Assembly (NCBI RefSeq): GCF_015554145.1
Contig: NZ_JADNHZ010000013.1
Coordinates: 1-64,000 of the forward strand
Length of the DNA: 64,000 nt
From: Collinsella aerofaciens
Lineage (GTDB): Bacteria > Actinomycetota > Coriobacteriia > Coriobacteriales > Coriobacteriaceae
Direction: 5' to 3'
The position numbers and the translations under genes were made by a program. Under the pieces are notes generated by a model, which worked only from the letters and a program-made list of their open reading frames with translations, ran no database searches and was not told where the DNA came from. Shown in pieces: positions 61,443-64,000 of this stretch (the first letter of the stretch is position 1; the number at the start of each line of letters is the position of its first letter).

Positions 61443-63803
61443 ATGGATGCCGCAGCCCGTACCGCCCATGATTCCACCCTCCAGCCGTTTTCGGAGATGG
61501 AGCACTATGAGCATGCCGATGAGCTGCCGCCCGAGATTATGGCGGACAGCTACGACAAGCTGGAGCGTCTGTGTCTCAAATATATGAATGAGGATGACTT
61601 CTCCAAGGTGGAGCAGGCCTACTGCTTTGCTGCCGAGAAGCATTGCAACCAAAAGCGGCGCTCGGGTGAGATGTACATCAACCATCCTGTCGAGGTGGCT
61701 ATCATTCTGGCAGACCTCAAGATGGACTGCGACGTGGTGTGCGCCGCGTTGCTGCACGATACCGTCGAGGACACCGAGACCTCGCTCGCCGATGTTTCGG
61801 GTCTGTTTGGCGAAACCGTGGCAGAGCTCGTCGACGGCGTGACCAAGCTTACCAACATCGAAGTCGACAGCATGGACGAGAAGCAGGCCCTCACGCTGCG
61901 CAAGATGTTCCTCGCCATGTCCAAGGACATTCGCGTTATCATCGTCAAACTTGCCGACCGCCTGCATAATATGCGTACGCTAGCGGCCCTTCGCGAGGAC
62001 CGTCGCCTGTTTAAGGCCCGCGAGACCATGGACGTGTATGCGCCCTTGGCCGACCGCCTGGGCATGAGCTCTATTAAGTGGGAGCTCGAGGACCTGTCCT
62101 TCTTCTACTTGGAGCCCGATGCCTACCAGCGCATCGCGCGCATGGTGGCTGAGTCGCGCGAGGTTCGCGAGCGCTATCTGGCCGAGACCATCAAGACGCT
62201 CACCGACGAGCTCAACCGCATTGGCCTTGAGGGTTTCCAGATTAATGGCCGCTCCAAGCACTATTGGTCCATCTATCAAAAGATGAAGCGCAAGGGCAAG
62301 GAGTTCTCTGAGATCTACGATCTGGTGGCGCTGCGCGTTATTACGCATTCGGTGCGCGATTGCTACTCCACGCTCGGCGCAGTGCATACGCTGTGGCACC
62401 CCATGCCTGGTCGCTTTAAAGACTATATCGCCATGCCCAAGGTCAATAACTACCAGTCGCTCCATACGACGGTTATCGGCCCCACAGCCCGCCCGCTCGA
62501 GATTCAGATTCGAACCTATGAGATGCATGAGCAGGCCGAGTACGGCATTGCCGCCCACTGGCTCTATAAGAAGTCGGGCGGATCGTCTGCGTCTAAGACC
62601 AATGATGCCCAGCGCCTGGACGACCAGATTAACTGGCTCAAACATTCGCTCGATTGGGCTGCGTCTGATGAGATCACCGATGCCAAGGAATACCTGCATT
62701 CGCTGAAGGTCGACCTCTTTGATCAAGAGATCTTCGTCTTTACGCCCAAGGGCGAGGTCATGGCACTTCGTGCCGGCTCCACGCCACTCGACTTTGCCTA
62801 TGCCGTTCATACCGAGGTCGGCAACCACTGCGTCGGCGCTAAGATCAACGGTGCGGTGGCCCCACTCACGCACGAGATCAAGACGGGCGACCGCGTTGAA
62901 ATCCTGACCAACAAGAGTTCCAAGCCGTCGCGTGATTGGCTCAAAATCGTCAAGACGCCTTCGGCCAAGTCAAAGATCCGCCGTTACTTCGCCGCCGCGA
63001 CCAAAGACGATGACGCTGCTGCCGGCCGCGATATACTGGCCAAGGACTTGCGCAAGCGCGGGTATGGCATCTCTACGCCGCGATCCACGCGTGCGCTCAA
63101 CGCCGTGGCGGAGCAGTTTAATTACAAGCAGCTCGAGGACCTGTTTGCCGCCGTCGGCGCCGGCAAGGTTGCCCCGCGCGCCGTGGGTAACAAAGTCGAG
63201 CAAATCTTGGACCCCAAGCCCGAGGAACAGCTCACCAAGGCCGAGGCTATCGCCGAGGTCGTGAAGCAGCCCGCTCGCGGCTCCAACCGCAAGCCGCAAA
63301 AGCGCGGCAAGAGCGCCAGCAACGGCATTATCGTCAAGGGCGAGAGCAACAGCGGTCTGCTGGTCCGTCTGGCGCATTGCTGCAATCCGGTGACGGGCGA
63401 CGACATCGTCGGCTTCATCACGCGCGGTCGTGGCGTTTCGGTGCATCGCGCCAACTGTCCCAACGTCAAGGGTCTTATGGAGCATCCCGAGCGCATGATC
63501 GAGGTGGAGTGGGACGGCGCTGCCGACACCCTCTTCCAGGTCGAGATCGTGGTCGAGTGCCTGGACCGCATGGGCCTTCTCAAGGATGTCACCATTGCCA
63601 TTGGCGATGCGGGCGGCAATATCCTTTCTGCCGTCACGTCGACCAACCGCGAGGGTATTGCAACCCTGCGCTTTATGGTCGAGATCTCGGACGCGAGTGG
63701 TCTGGATCCGCTGCTGGCCTCCATCAGCAGCGTTGACTCGGTCTACGACGCGCGCCGCCTGATGCCCGGTGAGGGTGGAGCCCAGCTTAAGCGCCGCGTT
63801 TAG
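61443..63803 (+). CDS. rel: Bifunctional (p)ppGpp synthetase/hydrolase
   Basis: A 786-aa Rel enzyme that makes and degrades (p)ppGpp in the stringent response. The HD hydrolase domain is at about 70-200 (HPVEVAIIL, ALLHDTVEDT). The synthetase spans about 250-370 (KHYWSIYQKMKRKG, EIYDLVALRVI). The TGS domain lies near 425-485 (FVFTPKGEVMALRAGSTPLDFA), the zinc-finger/RIS region near 640-680 (HCCNPVTGDD, HRANCPN), and a C-terminal ACT domain completes it. Both catalytic halves look intact. AAGGGG precedes the ATG. It is probably co-transcribed with recJ. Confidence 0.96.
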   Translation: MDAAARTAHDSTLQPFSEMEHYEHADELPPEIMADSYDKLERLCLKYMNEDDFSKVEQAYCFAAEKHCNQKRRSGEMYINHPVEVAIILADLKMDCDVVCAALLHDTVEDTETSLADVSGLFGETVAELVDGVTKLTNIEVDSMDEKQALTLRKMFLAMSKDIRVIIVKLADRLHNMRTLAALREDRRLFKARETMDVYAPLADRLGMSSIKWELEDLSFFYLEPDAYQRIARMVAESREVRERYLAETIKTLTDELNRIGLEGFQINGRSKHYWSIYQKMKRKGKEFSEIYDLVALRVITHSVRDCYSTLGAVHTLWHPMPGRFKDYIAMPKVNNYQSLHTTVIGPTARPLEIQIRTYEMHEQAEYGIAAHWLYKKSGGSSASKTNDAQRLDDQINWLKHSLDWAASDEITDAKEYLHSLKVDLFDQEIFVFTPKGEVMALRAGSTPLDFAYAVHTEVGNHCVGAKINGAVAPLTHEIKTGDRVEILTNKSSKPSRDWLKIVKTPSAKSKIRRYFAAATKDDDAAAGRDILAKDLRKRGYGISTPRSTRALNAVAEQFNYKQLEDLFAAVGAGKVAPRAVGNKVEQILDPKPEEQLTKAEAIAEVVKQPARGSNRKPQKRGKSASNGIIVKGESNSGLLVRLAHCCNPVTGDDIVGFITRGRGVSVHRANCPNVKGLMEHPERMIEVEWDGAADTLFQVEIVVECLDRMGLLKDVTIAIGDAGGNILSAVTSTNREGIATLRFMVEISDASGLDPLLASISSVDSVYDARRLMPGEGGAQLKRRV

Positions 63804-63839
63804 TCGCGACGAACGTGTCACATTATCGATATTCGCTAC

Positions 63840-63867
63840 ACTCGAGGCATCGTTTGATGCCTCGAGT
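63840..63867 (+). terminator. Hairpin after rel
   Basis: ACTCGAGGCAT/ATGCCTCGAGT is a perfect 11-bp stem with a 6-nt loop. The T tract is short (TTC, TAT), so read-through into the next gene is likely. Confidence 0.65.
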
Positions 63868-63887
63868 TCTATAGAGGGGAGAGGGAC

Positions 63888-64000
63888 ATGAGTGCTGTGT
63901 CCTTGGATTTAACTCCCAAGGGATCGGTCGAGATCGAGACGCTCGTAAACGGTCCCATTCAGACCAATAGCTATGCTGTTATTTCGGATAATGAGTGCGT
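63888..64000 (+). CDS. Metallo-beta-lactamase-fold hydrolase, 5' end only
   Basis: The first 37 codons read to the window edge. The segment VNGPIQTNSYAVISD is typical of the first strands of glyoxalase II-like hydrolases. GAGGG precedes the ATG. The metal-binding HxHxDH motif would lie beyond the window. The gene follows rel by 84 bases and may be its operon partner. Confidence 0.65.
   Translation, partial: MSAVSLDLTPKGSVEIETLVNGPIQTNSYAVISDNEC

Overview
The window looks like a piece of chromosome from a high-GC anaerobic gut actinobacterium of the class Coriobacteriia, most likely Collinsella. That assignment is an inference. It rests on the GC-rich coding style, the oxygen-sensitive and fermentative gene set (rubrerythrin, iron alcohol dehydrogenase, lactate dehydrogenase with Etf proteins, PTS uptake), actinobacterial families such as the DUF3516-type helicase, and twin-arginine-like lipoprotein binding proteins. 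I saw no rRNA, tRNA, CRISPR array, integrase or insertion sequence. Most of the window is ordinary core and metabolic genome, with one defence operon and several unusual regulatory or repeat structures.

Layout. 1-8.2 kb: rubrerythrin, an iron alcohol dehydrogenase plus aldehyde dehydrogenase pair, a small charged protein, a metallophosphoesterase, then a BglG-type antiterminator with its RNA target, a PTS EIIBC permease and a ChbG-type deacetylase. 8.3-13 kb: a coiled-coil DUF2130 protein and a large Ski2-like helicase, followed by a 123-bp inverted-repeat element. 13-19.7 kb: a tRNA-modification neighbourhood with a TrmB-like protein, a Trm9-like methyltransferase and Elp3, broken by an XRE regulator/DUF4097 pair; Elp3 is coupled to a spermidine-synthase-like protein. 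19.7-25.4 kb: a three-gene operon (TerB protein, ATPase, helicase) with the composition of the Shango anti-phage system. 25.4-29.5 kb: a DUF554 membrane protein and a five-gene operon of uncharacterised envelope proteins.

29.8-33.5 kb: an FAD lactate-dehydrogenase-like protein with EtfB and a ferredoxin-domain EtfA, arranged like an electron-confurcating lactate dehydrogenase. 33.5-38 kb: an HD hydrolase, AzlCD amino-acid exporter, KDG permease and a membrane diguanylate cyclase. 38-47 kb: an EamA transporter, single-chain PurL, a cation/proton antiporter, a short-chain dehydrogenase and homoserine dehydrogenase. 47-53.5 kb: a complete branched-chain amino-acid ABC importer with two tandem binding proteins. 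53.5-57.9 kb: a PadR/DUF1700 operon ending in what looks like a truncated DUF4097 gene, then CutC, a DUF4931 protein and a bile-acid/sodium-symporter family protein. 58-64 kb: a RecJ exonuclease fused to a RecQ-like helicase, a bifunctional (p)ppGpp synthetase/hydrolase, and the start of a metallo-beta-lactamase-fold hydrolase.

The most striking non-coding signal is a family of small hairpins at 8.16, 22.3, 53.7 and 55.2 kb. They share a 13-nt loop beginning (A/G)GGGAC, while their stems differ in sequence from site to site and still pair. Start codons were chosen by Shine-Dalgarno spacing and family alignment. Names of families come from motif recognition only; no database search was possible.
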